31,958 nucleotides of DNA from Youngiibacter multivorans. Its GTDB lineage: Bacteria; Bacillota; Clostridia; Clostridiales; Clostridiaceae. Made by a program: the position numbers and the translations under genes. The stretch spans positions 1 through 31,958 of the forward strand of contig NZ_JAGGKC010000037.1 of NCBI RefSeq assembly GCF_017873395.1. Direction: 5' to 3'. Of this stretch, positions 7,748 to 15,254 are shown piece by piece; within the stretch, counting starts at the first letter, position 1; every line of letters begins with the position of its first letter. The notes beneath the pieces are model-generated. The model saw only the letters and a list, made by a program, of their open reading frames with translations, was not told the DNA's origin and searched no databases.

Positions 7748-8732
7748 AGTCTTGTATGAAATAGACAACCTGACCAAATACTTCAAGATAAGACCAAAGC
7801 TTTTCTCCGGTGAAAAGAAAGTCGTCCATGCAGTCGATAATGTAAGCTTCAGTATCCTGAAGGGCGAGACCTTCGGGCTTGTAGGTGAATCAGGCTGTGG
7901 AAAAAGCACACTTTCAAGGACAATACTCAGGTTGGAGAAGGCTGACTCAGGCTCTGTGATCTATAAGGGCACTGATATCCTGACAATGGGTTCAAAGGAA
8001 TTGAGGAGCCACAGGAAAAAGATGAGGATGGTCTTCCAGCAGCCATATGACTCCTTGAATCCAAGGGAATCAGTAAAGGACATAATATCGGCTCCGCTTC
8101 GGCTGCATACTCAAATGGGCAGCCAGGAAAGGGAAAAGGAAGTGCTGAGACTGATGGAGCTTGTCGGGCTCAGCAGCAGATACATCAACAGATATCCCCA
8201 TGAGTTTTCAGGAGGCCAGAGGCAAAGGATCGGCATTGCGAGAGCAATCGCGGCCGACCCGGAACTCATAATCTGTGATGAGCCTGTATCGGCGCTTGAT
8301 GTTTCGATACAGTCACAGGTGCTTAACCTGCTTAAGGACATCCAGAAGGAATTCGGTCTGACATATATGTTCATATCCCATAACCTTGCAGTTGTAAAGC
8401 ACATGTCAGACAGGATAGGCGTCATGTACCTTGGAAAGCTCATAGAGGTAGCACCAAAGGGAAGCCTTTACCTCAGGTCTCTCCATCCATACACCCAGCT
8501 GCTTATGTCTGCGATACCTGAGGTGAAGATGAAGAATCCGGCAGGCTACAGGCCAATAACTGGCGAACTGCCTAACCCTGCTGACCCTCCCAAGGGTTGC
8601 AGGCTATGCGGCAGATGTCCCTACGAATTCGAAAGATGCAAGGAGAATCCTCCTGAACTTAAAGAAGTGGAACCTGGCCACCTTGTAGCCTGTTTCCTTC
8701 ATCCCGGGAAGGAGGCATCGTCAAATGGTTAA
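7740..8732 (+). CDS. Oligopeptide-type ABC transporter, second ATP-binding protein (OppF/DppF-like)
   Basis: A 330-residue ATPase with Walker A GESGCGKST (49-57), signature FSGGQRQR, Walker B IICDEP and the Cys-containing C-terminal oligopeptide-transporter extension. The family usually works as a D/F heterodimer with the preceding gene product. It starts with TTG at 7740, directly behind AAGGGGGG, giving MSEVLYEIDN; no ATG fits the family N-terminus. It overlaps the upstream and downstream genes by 8 bp each, so translation is coupled through the importer. Confidence 0.9.
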   Translation: MSEVLYEIDNLTKYFKIRPKLFSGEKKVVHAVDNVSFSILKGETFGLVGESGCGKSTLSRTILRLEKADSGSVIYKGTDILTMGSKELRSHRKKMRMVFQQPYDSLNPRESVKDIISAPLRLHTQMGSQEREKEVLRLMELVGLSSRYINRYPHEFSGGQRQRIGIARAIAADPELIICDEPVSALDVSIQSQVLNLLKDIQKEFGLTYMFISHNLAVVKHMSDRIGVMYLGKLIEVAPKGSLYLRSLHPYTQLLMSAIPEVKMKNPAGYRPITGELPNPADPPKGCRLCGRCPYEFERCKENPPELKEVEPGHLVACFLHPGKEASSNG

Positions 8733-9684
8733 ATTCATGGCAAGAAGGCTTGGAATAGCCGCAATACAGATACTTGTGGTCACAACTATAGTTTTCGTGC
8801 TCCTGCATATGATGCCGGGGGATCCTGTGCTGACAATGCTGGGGTCTGATGTTAACCATGATCCGGCTGTTGTTGAAGCAATCAGGGAAGAACTGGGTCT
8901 CAATGAAAGTATCCCGACACAGTATTTCAGCTGGATTAAGGGAATCGCGACAGGAAATATGGGGAAGTCATATAGCGAGAAGATACCGGTTATGGAAGCA
9001 ATTGCATCAAGGATCCCAAGGACTCTTGAGCTGGCATTCTTTGCCCTTCTTCTAGCATGCCTCATAGGCATCCCCCTGGGTGTCATCTCTGCAATAAAAA
9101 GAGGCTCAGTCATAGATACGCTGCTTACAATGGTGGCATCTCTCGGGATCTCAACCCCGGTCTACGTGCTTGGATATCTGCTGGTAATCGTGTTTGCCCT
9201 TGATGTGTTCAAGCTGGGATTGCCAAAGATGCCGGCCAGCGGTTATGTGGATATCACCAAGAATGTGGCTGAACACTACAGGAGGCTGATACTGCCTACG
9301 GTAACTCTATCCATGGGCCTTGCAGTTTCGATAATAAGGATGACCAGGTCATCCATGCTTGAGTCCATGTCAGGGGATTATGTCATTGCTCTCAGGGCAA
9401 AGGGAGTAAGGAAGAGGAAAATACTCATAAGACACATCCTCAGGAATTCACTGATACCGGTAATAACAGTCATCGGACTCCAGGCTGGAACTCTTATCGG
9501 AGGTACTGTGCTTGTGGAGAATGTCTTCAACTGGCCAGGACTATCAACACTCCTGGTCAAGGCAATCAACTACAGGGATTATCCACTGATACAGGGGTGC
9601 ATATTTGTTATGGCCAGCATGGCGATACTGACAAACCTTTCTGTAGATCTTATTTACGGGGTTCTTGACCCGCGTGCAAGGTAG
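8725..9684 (+). CDS. Oligopeptide-type ABC transporter permease (OppB/DppB-like)
   Basis: A 319-residue inner-membrane permease with about six membrane segments. The N-terminus (MVKFMARRLG then a hydrophobic helix with LHMMPGDP) is the classic DppB/OppB opening, and the loop ALRAKGVRKRKILIRHILRN is the EAA motif that contacts the ATPases. The gene begins 8 bp inside the OppF-like gene and ends 7 bp before the second permease. It forms half of the membrane channel. Confidence 0.9.
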   Translation: MVKFMARRLGIAAIQILVVTTIVFVLLHMMPGDPVLTMLGSDVNHDPAVVEAIREELGLNESIPTQYFSWIKGIATGNMGKSYSEKIPVMEAIASRIPRTLELAFFALLLACLIGIPLGVISAIKRGSVIDTLLTMVASLGISTPVYVLGYLLVIVFALDVFKLGLPKMPASGYVDITKNVAEHYRRLILPTVTLSMGLAVSIIRMTRSSMLESMSGDYVIALRAKGVRKRKILIRHILRNSLIPVITVIGLQAGTLIGGTVLVENVFNWPGLSTLLVKAINYRDYPLIQGCIFVMASMAILTNLSVDLIYGVLDPRAR

Positions 9685-9691
9685 GTGAGTG

Positions 9692-10525
9692 ATGAAGAAA
9701 TTTGGAATCTACCTTGAGAATAGGAAATTCGTAATAAGCATGATAATACTTATACCGCTGCTTATCGTGGTTATATTCGGAAACAGGATAATACCAAATG
9801 ATCCTCTTGAGATGAACACCACGATGATCCTCCAGGGCTCATCATTAAGATTCCCTCTGGGCACCGATGAATTCGGAAGGTGCATACTTTCAAGGCTGAT
9901 ACTCGGTATAAGGCCATCTATATTCGTGGCACTTTCTGCTACAGCGATTGCATTCGCTGCAGGCTCGATCCTGGGAATCCTCTCAGGCTACAGAGGCGGT
10001 GTGCTCGGAAATGCAGCAATGAGGGTTGTAGAAATAATACTGTCGTTTCCGCCCATACTGCTTGCAATGCTTATAGTAGGGCTGTTCGGAGCAGGAGTAA
10101 GGAACCTCATAGTGATTATTGGCATACTCTACACACCTCACTTTGCAAGAATAGCCTACTCCAACACATTGAAGCTCAGGAAGATGGAATATGTGGAAAG
10201 TGAGATTTCAATAGGCTCAAGCCTTCCATCGATACTTTTCAAGACCATTTTCCCGAATATACTCGCATCACTGATCATACAGGTTAGTCTTACCATATCA
10301 AACTCCATACTCCTTGAATCAGGGTTAAGCTTCCTTGGACTGGGAGTGCAGCCGCCGGACCCTTCATTGGGGCAGATGATCGGTGATGCAAAGACCTACA
10401 TTTCATTCAACTATATGTATCTCGTTTGGCCATCGCTGTTTCTCCTTCTGATGATCCTTGCAGCCAACCTGCTCGGTGATTCCTTAAGGGACATTCTGGA
10501 TCCTAAACTCAAGTCCAATATATGA
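9692..10525 (+). CDS. Oligopeptide-type ABC transporter permease (OppC/DppC-like)
   Basis: A 277-residue permease, the second half of the channel. The family marks are FPLGTDEFGRCILSRLILG (about 51-69), several hydrophobic helices, the ATPase-contact loop around VESEISIGSSLPSILFKTIFP, and GLSFLGLGVQPPDPSLG near the end. ATG 9692 is chosen over GTG 9689 because GGTGAG lies just upstream at a better distance. It is followed after 18 bp by the binding-protein gene with a good AAAGGAG site. Confidence 0.9.
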   Translation: MKKFGIYLENRKFVISMIILIPLLIVVIFGNRIIPNDPLEMNTTMILQGSSLRFPLGTDEFGRCILSRLILGIRPSIFVALSATAIAFAAGSILGILSGYRGGVLGNAAMRVVEIILSFPPILLAMLIVGLFGAGVRNLIVIIGILYTPHFARIAYSNTLKLRKMEYVESEISIGSSLPSILFKTIFPNILASLIIQVSLTISNSILLESGLSFLGLGVQPPDPSLGQMIGDAKTYISFNYMYLVWPSLFLLLMILAANLLGDSLRDILDPKLKSNI

Positions 10526-10543
10526 ATTGAAAGGAGACCCGCA

Positions 10544-12139
10544 ATGAAAAAGCATCATGTCAAACTTCTTGCAGCTGTAGCTCTCTCCACCATGATTCTT
10601 GCAGGCTGCGCAGGCCAGACTCCAGCGACACCAACTACTCCTTCAGGAACAAGCGCACCTACTGCATCAGAGATCAAGGATGAGGTTGTAATCGGAATAA
10701 GCGCCGAACCAGCAACTCTCGATCCCCATATCCAGTCCGGTCAGGCTACAAGGCTGATCAAGCAGAACATATACAGAGGACTCATGTCCTATCAGCCGGA
10801 CAACAGCAAGGCAATGGAACTTGCAGAAAAAATCGAGCTGCAGGCAGACGGAATCACATACAAGGTGACACTCAAGGACGGACTTAAGTTCCATGACGGA
10901 AGCAATGTGACTTCAGACGATGTCAAGTACTCAATTGACAGGATCCTCAATCCAGATTCCAAGGCTACCTTCGGTGCGGATTTCAGGCTGATGGTTGACA
11001 AGGTTGAGGTAGTCGATGCCAAGGTGTCCAACATAATCCTCAAGAAGCCTTCGACTCCATTCCTTGACATGCTGGCACTTCCTGAGACAGTAATAGTGTC
11101 AAAGGCATGGTTCACCAACACTGCTAATGACCCTGCAATAAAAGCAATGGGCAACGGACCTTATATTTTCGAATCCTGGGACAAGGGAAGAGAGATAAAG
11201 GTCAAAGCATTCGCTGATTTCTATAAGGAAGGCAAGCCCGAATCAGATGCCCTGAGGTTTGTATTCTACACTGATAATGCTACAAGGGCGAATGCTCTTC
11301 GAAGCGGTGACGTGGACATCATCGACTATGTGCCATCGAATGAGGCTATAGCCTTTGAATCAGCAAAGGACGCAGTGCTTGATATATCAGTAGCTCCAAT
11401 CATGCTCCTTCAGTTCAACGTAAAGACCGGACCGCTTGCTGATCCTAAGGTAAGGCAGGCAATAGCATATGCTGTCGACAGGGAAGGCGTAATAAGCGCG
11501 GCATTCATGGGAAGAGGTATTCCAATATATGGGTTCCCTACACTGAAAGGCCAGAACGGCTATGATGGAAAGTACGACAACTTCTTTACAGAAGACCTTG
11601 CTAAGGCAAAGGCACTCCTTGCTGAAGCAGGATATGCTGACGGGTTCAAGATCAAGATACTTGCTACCTCTACTTACGATATGCACAAGCAGACAGCTCT
11701 CGTAGTTCAGTCAAGCCTAAAGCAGATCGGAATTGATGCGGAGGTTGAGCTTCCTGACTGGGCAACAAGGATATCAAGGTCAAATGTAGGAGACTATGAC
11801 ATACTTGTATCCGGAACTACCGGAAACATACTTGACATGGACTGGGTAACAAACTACTTCGCAAGCGGAGAGCCAAGGATGAACAGTTCTGCATGGTTCG
11901 CTAACGAGGAGATTGACAAGCTTCTTGAAGAAGGAAGGACAACGGTTGACGAGGCAGAAAGGGCGGTCATTTACGACAAGTTCAGGCTAAGGGCACTTGA
12001 GCTTTCACCATTCGTATTCATAAACTACAGAGAACAGATATTTGCGATGTCTGACAAGGTAAAGGGCTTCCAGAACATGGACGGCATACTTACCTACACT
12101 TCAGGAATAACACTGGAGAACACTACAGTAGCCAAATAG
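10544..12139 (+). CDS. ABC transporter substrate-binding lipoprotein (SBP_bac_5 family)
   Basis: This 531-residue family 5 extracellular solute-binding protein has a lipoprotein signal peptide: basic MKKHHVK, hydrophobic core, and lipobox LAGC with Cys22 as the lipid anchor, then a Thr/Pro/Ser-rich linker. The mature part begins with EVVIGISAEPATLDPH, the usual DppA/OppA opening, and includes LKDGLKFHDGS and ALAEAGY-type motifs. It captures the substrate outside the membrane and hands it to the five-gene importer. Family 5 proteins bind peptides, nickel chelates, opines and glycated amino acids, so the ligand cannot be read from sequence; the operon suggests an Amadori-type compound. Confidence 0.9.
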   Translation: MKKHHVKLLAAVALSTMILAGCAGQTPATPTTPSGTSAPTASEIKDEVVIGISAEPATLDPHIQSGQATRLIKQNIYRGLMSYQPDNSKAMELAEKIELQADGITYKVTLKDGLKFHDGSNVTSDDVKYSIDRILNPDSKATFGADFRLMVDKVEVVDAKVSNIILKKPSTPFLDMLALPETVIVSKAWFTNTANDPAIKAMGNGPYIFESWDKGREIKVKAFADFYKEGKPESDALRFVFYTDNATRANALRSGDVDIIDYVPSNEAIAFESAKDAVLDISVAPIMLLQFNVKTGPLADPKVRQAIAYAVDREGVISAAFMGRGIPIYGFPTLKGQNGYDGKYDNFFTEDLAKAKALLAEAGYADGFKIKILATSTYDMHKQTALVVQSSLKQIGIDAEVELPDWATRISRSNVGDYDILVSGTTGNILDMDWVTNYFASGEPRMNSSAWFANEEIDKLLEEGRTTVDEAERAVIYDKFRLRALELSPFVFINYREQIFAMSDKVKGFQNMDGILTYTSGITLENTTVAK

Positions 12140-12166
12140 GCAAAACGTCGCAAGATAGGAGATTTT

Positions 12167-13138
12167 ATGGAAGTAAAAGAGATAATACAGGATATTCAGA
12201 AGAATCGCATAGGCAAGGGCGAACTCAAGCATGTATATTTTGTAGCCTGCGGAGGGTCGCAGGCTGCCATTTATCCTGGTCACTACCTGCTGAAATGCGA
12301 GGCAAAGGGTTTTACCACATCAATACACAACAGCGGTGAGTTCAATGCTGCAACTCCGAAGGCACTTGATGAGAGGAGCATCTGCATAATCTGCTCGCTG
12401 AATGCAACCAGAGAAACTGTTGAAGCTGTTCAGACTGCAAAGGCCAAAGGAGCGGTTGCAATTGCAATGACAGGCTTCCCGGACACTCAGATGGCCAAGG
12501 AAGGTGAATACGTAGTAGTATACTCCAATGGCAACGACCAGATATACTCGGAAAGCAACCAGTCGAATTCACTGAGGCTTGGCTTTGAGATCCTTAAGCA
12601 GTATGAGGACTACGAGGACTATGAAGTGGCTATGGAAGCATACAAGGCTGTTGACGGAATAATCGCAGAGGCAAAGATTGATTTCCTTGAAGATGCCCAG
12701 AAGTTCGCTGAAGACTACAAGGATGACGGCATACTCTACATCCTGGCCAGCGGATCGCTATACGGGACTGCATATTCACTGGAAGCATGCCATCTCATGG
12801 AGATGCAGACTAAGCATGCTGTGCTGCTTCATTCCGGTGAATATTTCCATGGACCATTCGAGACCACTGATGAGAAGCTTGCTATGGTTCTCTTCAAGGG
12901 AAGCGGAAAGACAAGGGTCCTTGATGAGAGAGTCGAGAGATTCATTGACAAGTACAACAGACACCACAAGATATTCGATATCCTGGACTTCACCAAAGGC
13001 AGGATCGACTCAAGGGTTTCAGAATTCTTTGACCCGGTCATAATGATACCGATGGAGAGGTTCTATGTATACCAGATGTCTCTAAAAACAGGACGGTCCT
13101 TCGACTACAGGAAGTACATGTGGAAGGTAGAGTATTAG
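12167..13138 (+). CDS. SIS-domain sugar-phosphate deglycase (FraB/FrlB-like)
   Basis: This 323-residue protein has two SIS (sugar isomerase) domains, about 15-145 and 170-300. It resembles FraB (6-phosphofructose-aspartate deglycase of Salmonella) and FrlB (fructoselysine-6-P deglycase): VYFVACGGSQAAIYP (23-37), HNSGEFN (54-60), HSGEYFHGPFE (222-232) and the C-terminal RKYMWKVEY. Glu225 and His228 lie in the motif that carries conserved active-site residues in these enzymes. The expected reaction splits a 6-phosphofructosyl-amino acid into glucose-6-phosphate and the free amino acid. It closes the operon opened by a FrlD-like kinase. The family is clear; the amino acid released is not. A glucosamine-6-P synthase role is excluded by the missing glutaminase domain. 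Confidence 0.85.
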   Translation: MEVKEIIQDIQKNRIGKGELKHVYFVACGGSQAAIYPGHYLLKCEAKGFTTSIHNSGEFNAATPKALDERSICIICSLNATRETVEAVQTAKAKGAVAIAMTGFPDTQMAKEGEYVVVYSNGNDQIYSESNQSNSLRLGFEILKQYEDYEDYEVAMEAYKAVDGIIAEAKIDFLEDAQKFAEDYKDDGILYILASGSLYGTAYSLEACHLMEMQTKHAVLLHSGEYFHGPFETTDEKLAMVLFKGSGKTRVLDERVERFIDKYNRHHKIFDILDFTKGRIDSRVSEFFDPVIMIPMERFYVYQMSLKTGRSFDYRKYMWKVEY

Positions 13139-13178
13139 GAATTAGGTAACAGAACTTCATAGTATCAGCTGAATATGG

Positions 13179-13203
13179 ATGCTGCCGTCTAAACTGGCAG
13201 CAT
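13179..13203 (+). terminator. Hairpin after the deglycase gene, probable operon terminator
   Basis: ATGCTGCC (13179-13186) pairs perfectly with GGCAGCAT (13196-13203) around a 9-nt loop. Only a weak T-tract follows (TGTATTA), so termination may be partial. Confidence 0.6.
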
Positions 13204-13238
13204 TGTATTAAGCAGCTGATAATAATTCAGAATAACCA

Positions 13239-13267
13239 TTAGAAGACAATTGTTTTTTAGGTATAAT
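13239..13267 (+). promoter_or_regulatory. Promoter of the GntR regulator gene
   Basis: TATAAT at 13262-13267 with a poor -35 (TTAGAA, 13239-13244) 17 bp upstream; placed between the operon hairpin and the regulator gene. Confidence 0.5.
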
Positions 13268-13282
13268 AAAATCAGGCGTAAT

Positions 13283-13330
13283 GATGCAGAACAATAATGC
13301 ATCTGATATATCCAGAAAGTTGGATATCAG
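13283..13330 (+). promoter_or_regulatory. Two inverted repeats in the leader of the GntR gene
   Basis: GATGCA (13283-13288) and TGCATC (13298-13303) form one dyad. CTGATATATCC (13303-13313) and GGATATCAG (13322-13330) form a second, imperfect one immediately after. Both lie between the -10 box and the ribosome binding site, as autoregulatory GntR operators often do. Confidence 0.45.
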
Positions 13331-13357
13331 CCTATAAGCATTTTGGGGAGGTTTCGT

Positions 13358-14071
13358 ATGGTCTTCGATAAGAATTGTGTCACTCCGCTGTATGTGCAGC
13401 TTAAGGCGGAGCTTATGAACAGGATAAACAACGGAATATTGAAGTCAGGCGAGCAATTGCCTCCTGAACTTGAGATGGCAGACAACTTTTCGGTAAGTGT
13501 AGTGACTGTAAGGTCTGCTGTGAATGAACTTGTTAAGGAAGGCCTGATCGAGAAGAAGAGGGGTAAGGGAACGTTTGTTTCCAATACCAAGTACAAAAGG
13601 GACTACACTAAGATCCAAAGCTTCTCAGACTCGTGCAGGGCAATGGGTTCGGTACCTGGAAGCAGAGTGCTTGAGATGAAGCTTGAAAAAGCAGACAGCT
13701 CACTTGCACAAAAGCTTGGAGTAAATTCAGGAGACAAGGTTCTCTATATTTCACGCCTTCGGACGGTCAACGGAGAACCTATGGTAATCGAGAAGAACTA
13801 CTTTTCTGAAAGGTTTGCTGACCTTCTAAATGCTGACCTTGAGGCGAATTCACTCTTTGGGATACTTCAGGAGAAGTATGGTATCACAGTAACCAAATCT
13901 TCAAAAGAGGTTGAAATAGCCAGGACAACAAGTGAAGAAGGTAAGCTTCTCAACCTATCAAAGAACTATCCAATACTGCTGGTAAAGAGCGTGGCATACG
14001 ACCAGTTCGATACACCTGTCTATGTCGGTTCACAGGCAATAAATGGAGAACGATTCACATTGAAAATATGA
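13358..14071 (+). CDS. GntR-family transcriptional regulator with UTRA ligand domain (HutC subfamily)
   Basis: This 237-residue regulator has an N-terminal winged helix (about 1-75) opening with TPLYVQLKAELMNRI, then LPPELEMADNFSVSVVTVR and GLIEKKRGKGTFV. The C-terminal UTRA domain (about 85-237) binds a small effector, often a sugar phosphate. The ATG at 13358 follows GGGGAGG; an in-frame TTG at 13343 is rejected because it precedes that site. It lies just downstream of the deglycase operon on the same strand with its own promoter and terminator. FrlR/FraR-type regulators of Amadori operons are also GntR/UTRA proteins, so control of the 2030-13138 operon by a phosphorylated intermediate is the natural inference. 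Confidence 0.85.
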   Translation: MVFDKNCVTPLYVQLKAELMNRINNGILKSGEQLPPELEMADNFSVSVVTVRSAVNELVKEGLIEKKRGKGTFVSNTKYKRDYTKIQSFSDSCRAMGSVPGSRVLEMKLEKADSSLAQKLGVNSGDKVLYISRLRTVNGEPMVIEKNYFSERFADLLNADLEANSLFGILQEKYGITVTKSSKEVEIARTTSEEGKLLNLSKNYPILLVKSVAYDQFDTPVYVGSQAINGERFTLKI

Positions 14072-14080
14072 TTTATGATA

Positions 14081-14127
14081 CCTCAAATCGGCTAGGATTC
14101 CGGTTTGAGGTTTTCATTTTCATTTTT
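14081..14127 (+). terminator. Rho-independent terminator after the GntR gene
   Basis: CCTCAAATCGG (14081-14091) pairs with CCGGTTTGAGG (14100-14110) with one mismatch, followed by TTTTCATTTTCATTTTT. Confidence 0.85.
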
Positions 14128-14240
14128 GAATCATATTGCTGACAATTCGGGTGTAATAATGACTTTTGCTGATTGATTAATATATTATTCCATATCTGTA
14201 AATATAAAAAGGAAATAAAAAGTTATTTATACCAAACAAA

Positions 14241-14269
14241 TTGGTGTTAAATCGTATTTATGATATGAT
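14241..14269 (+). promoter_or_regulatory. Promoter of the NERD-domain gene
   Basis: TTGGTG (14241-14246), 17-bp spacer, TATGAT (14264-14269). The -35 overlaps a small dyad, ACCAA/TTGGT (14231-14245). Confidence 0.55.
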
Positions 14270-14299
14270 AATGGTATTACTATCAAGGAAGGTATCGCG

Positions 14300-14989
14300 A
14301 TGGAGTTTACAATTTTGATAATTTTCTTGTTCTTCTGGTACTTCACTAAAGGTAGTTCCACAATGAAGTACAATAAGTCTGAATACAAGGGAATGACAGG
14401 TAATACTTATGAGTCAGTGGTTCAGGACAAGGGAAAAATTGGGGAAATGCTCACTTTTTCTGAAATGTCGAGGCTTCCAGGGACAAAAAGGATATTCGCC
14501 AACCTCTACATACCTCAACGCGATGGCACTTTGACAGAGATTGACCTTATACTTATCAATCGAACAGGGATATATGTCATTGAATCGAAAAACTACAGCG
14601 GATGGATATTTGGAGATCCAAATAGTTTCAAATGGACTCAGACATTGCCGAATGGTGAAAAGAACAGGTTCTACAATCCAATCTGGCAGAATAAGGGTCA
14701 TATAGATGCTCTTCTGGAAGTTTTGACCGATGTGAGGAGAGAGTATTTTCATTCTTATATAGTATTCAGTGACCGCTGTGAACTGAAGGCAGTTACAAGC
14801 ACCTATGAAGCTATTGTGACCAAAAGACGGGATTTGCTGGAAAAAATGACCGACAGGTTTAATAACAGCCGGACCATCTTCAATGAAGACAACATAGAGC
14901 AGTATTCAGTAGCTCTTCAGAAGTTTGCATCAATTAGTCAAGAGGAGAAAGAAAGGCATATCGAAAGGGTCAGAGGAATGAGGAACTGA
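14300..14989 (+). CDS. Membrane-anchored NERD-domain (nuclease-related) protein
   Basis: This 229-residue protein has one N-terminal membrane helix (about 3-16) and a NERD domain (about 40-160). The nuclease-like core is visible: GKIGE (45-49), TEIDLILI with Glu80/Asp82, and IYVIESKNYSG with Glu95 and Lys97, the D-(x)n-ExK arrangement of the PD-(D/E)xK fold. The C-terminal tail is basic and coiled. NERD proteins are linked to DNA processing but most, including this one, have no proven role. It is monocistronic, between two terminators. The ATG at 14300 sits behind AAGGAAGG. Confidence 0.8.
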   Translation: MEFTILIIFLFFWYFTKGSSTMKYNKSEYKGMTGNTYESVVQDKGKIGEMLTFSEMSRLPGTKRIFANLYIPQRDGTLTEIDLILINRTGIYVIESKNYSGWIFGDPNSFKWTQTLPNGEKNRFYNPIWQNKGHIDALLEVLTDVRREYFHSYIVFSDRCELKAVTSTYEAIVTKRRDLLEKMTDRFNNSRTIFNEDNIEQYSVALQKFASISQEEKERHIERVRGMRN

Positions 14990-15044
14990 ATGTCCGATTC
15001 TCCTTATATTCTCATTTGTTCAAACTAAAGGCAGATATATATGA

Positions 15045-15102
15045 AATCCCCATAATGATGGAAACACAGTAAAGTGTTTAGTCATATGGGGATTCTGTTT
15101 TT
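15045..15102 (+). terminator. Long imperfect terminator hairpin after the NERD gene
   Basis: AATCCCCAT (15045-15053) pairs with ATGGGGATT (15086-15094). Inside, GAAACAC/GTGTTT extends the stem, and CTGTTTTT follows. Confidence 0.8.
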
Positions 15103-15158
15103 AAATGAACAAAAGACAGATTTTGAAGTAATCAGGATAATCCGTACGGTAGTGCAAC

Positions 15159-15213
15159 TCAAAATTGCAAAATTATCGTTCAAAATTGCAATATTTGAGA
15201 ATTAAAGTATTAT
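15159..15213 (+). promoter_or_regulatory. Operon promoter with two direct repeats
   Basis: TCAAAATTGCAA occurs at 15159-15170 and again at 15180-15191, starts 21 bp apart (two helical turns). The TTGCAA end of the second copy (15186-15191) can serve as the -35, with TATTAT (15208-15213) as -10 and a 16-bp spacer. An additional TGCAA half-site precedes the first copy. The placement suggests a dimeric or tandem regulator acting at the -35, probably the PRD protein encoded next. Confidence 0.65.
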
Positions 15214-15254
15214 TGTAAAAGAGTAGACTTGAATTGTAAGGGAGCTTGATTGAA

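Noticed and set aside
12167..13138. Glucosamine-6-phosphate synthase or plain sugar isomerase
   Set aside because: There is no N-terminal glutaminase domain, and the HSGE-FHGP and WKVEY ends match deglycases.
15159..15191. TTGCA motifs read as a sigma-54 (-24/-12) promoter
   Set aside because: The paired GG at -24 with correct spacing is missing, while a -35/-10 pair for the vegetative sigma factor fits. The regulator also lacks an AAA+ sigma-54 activator domain.
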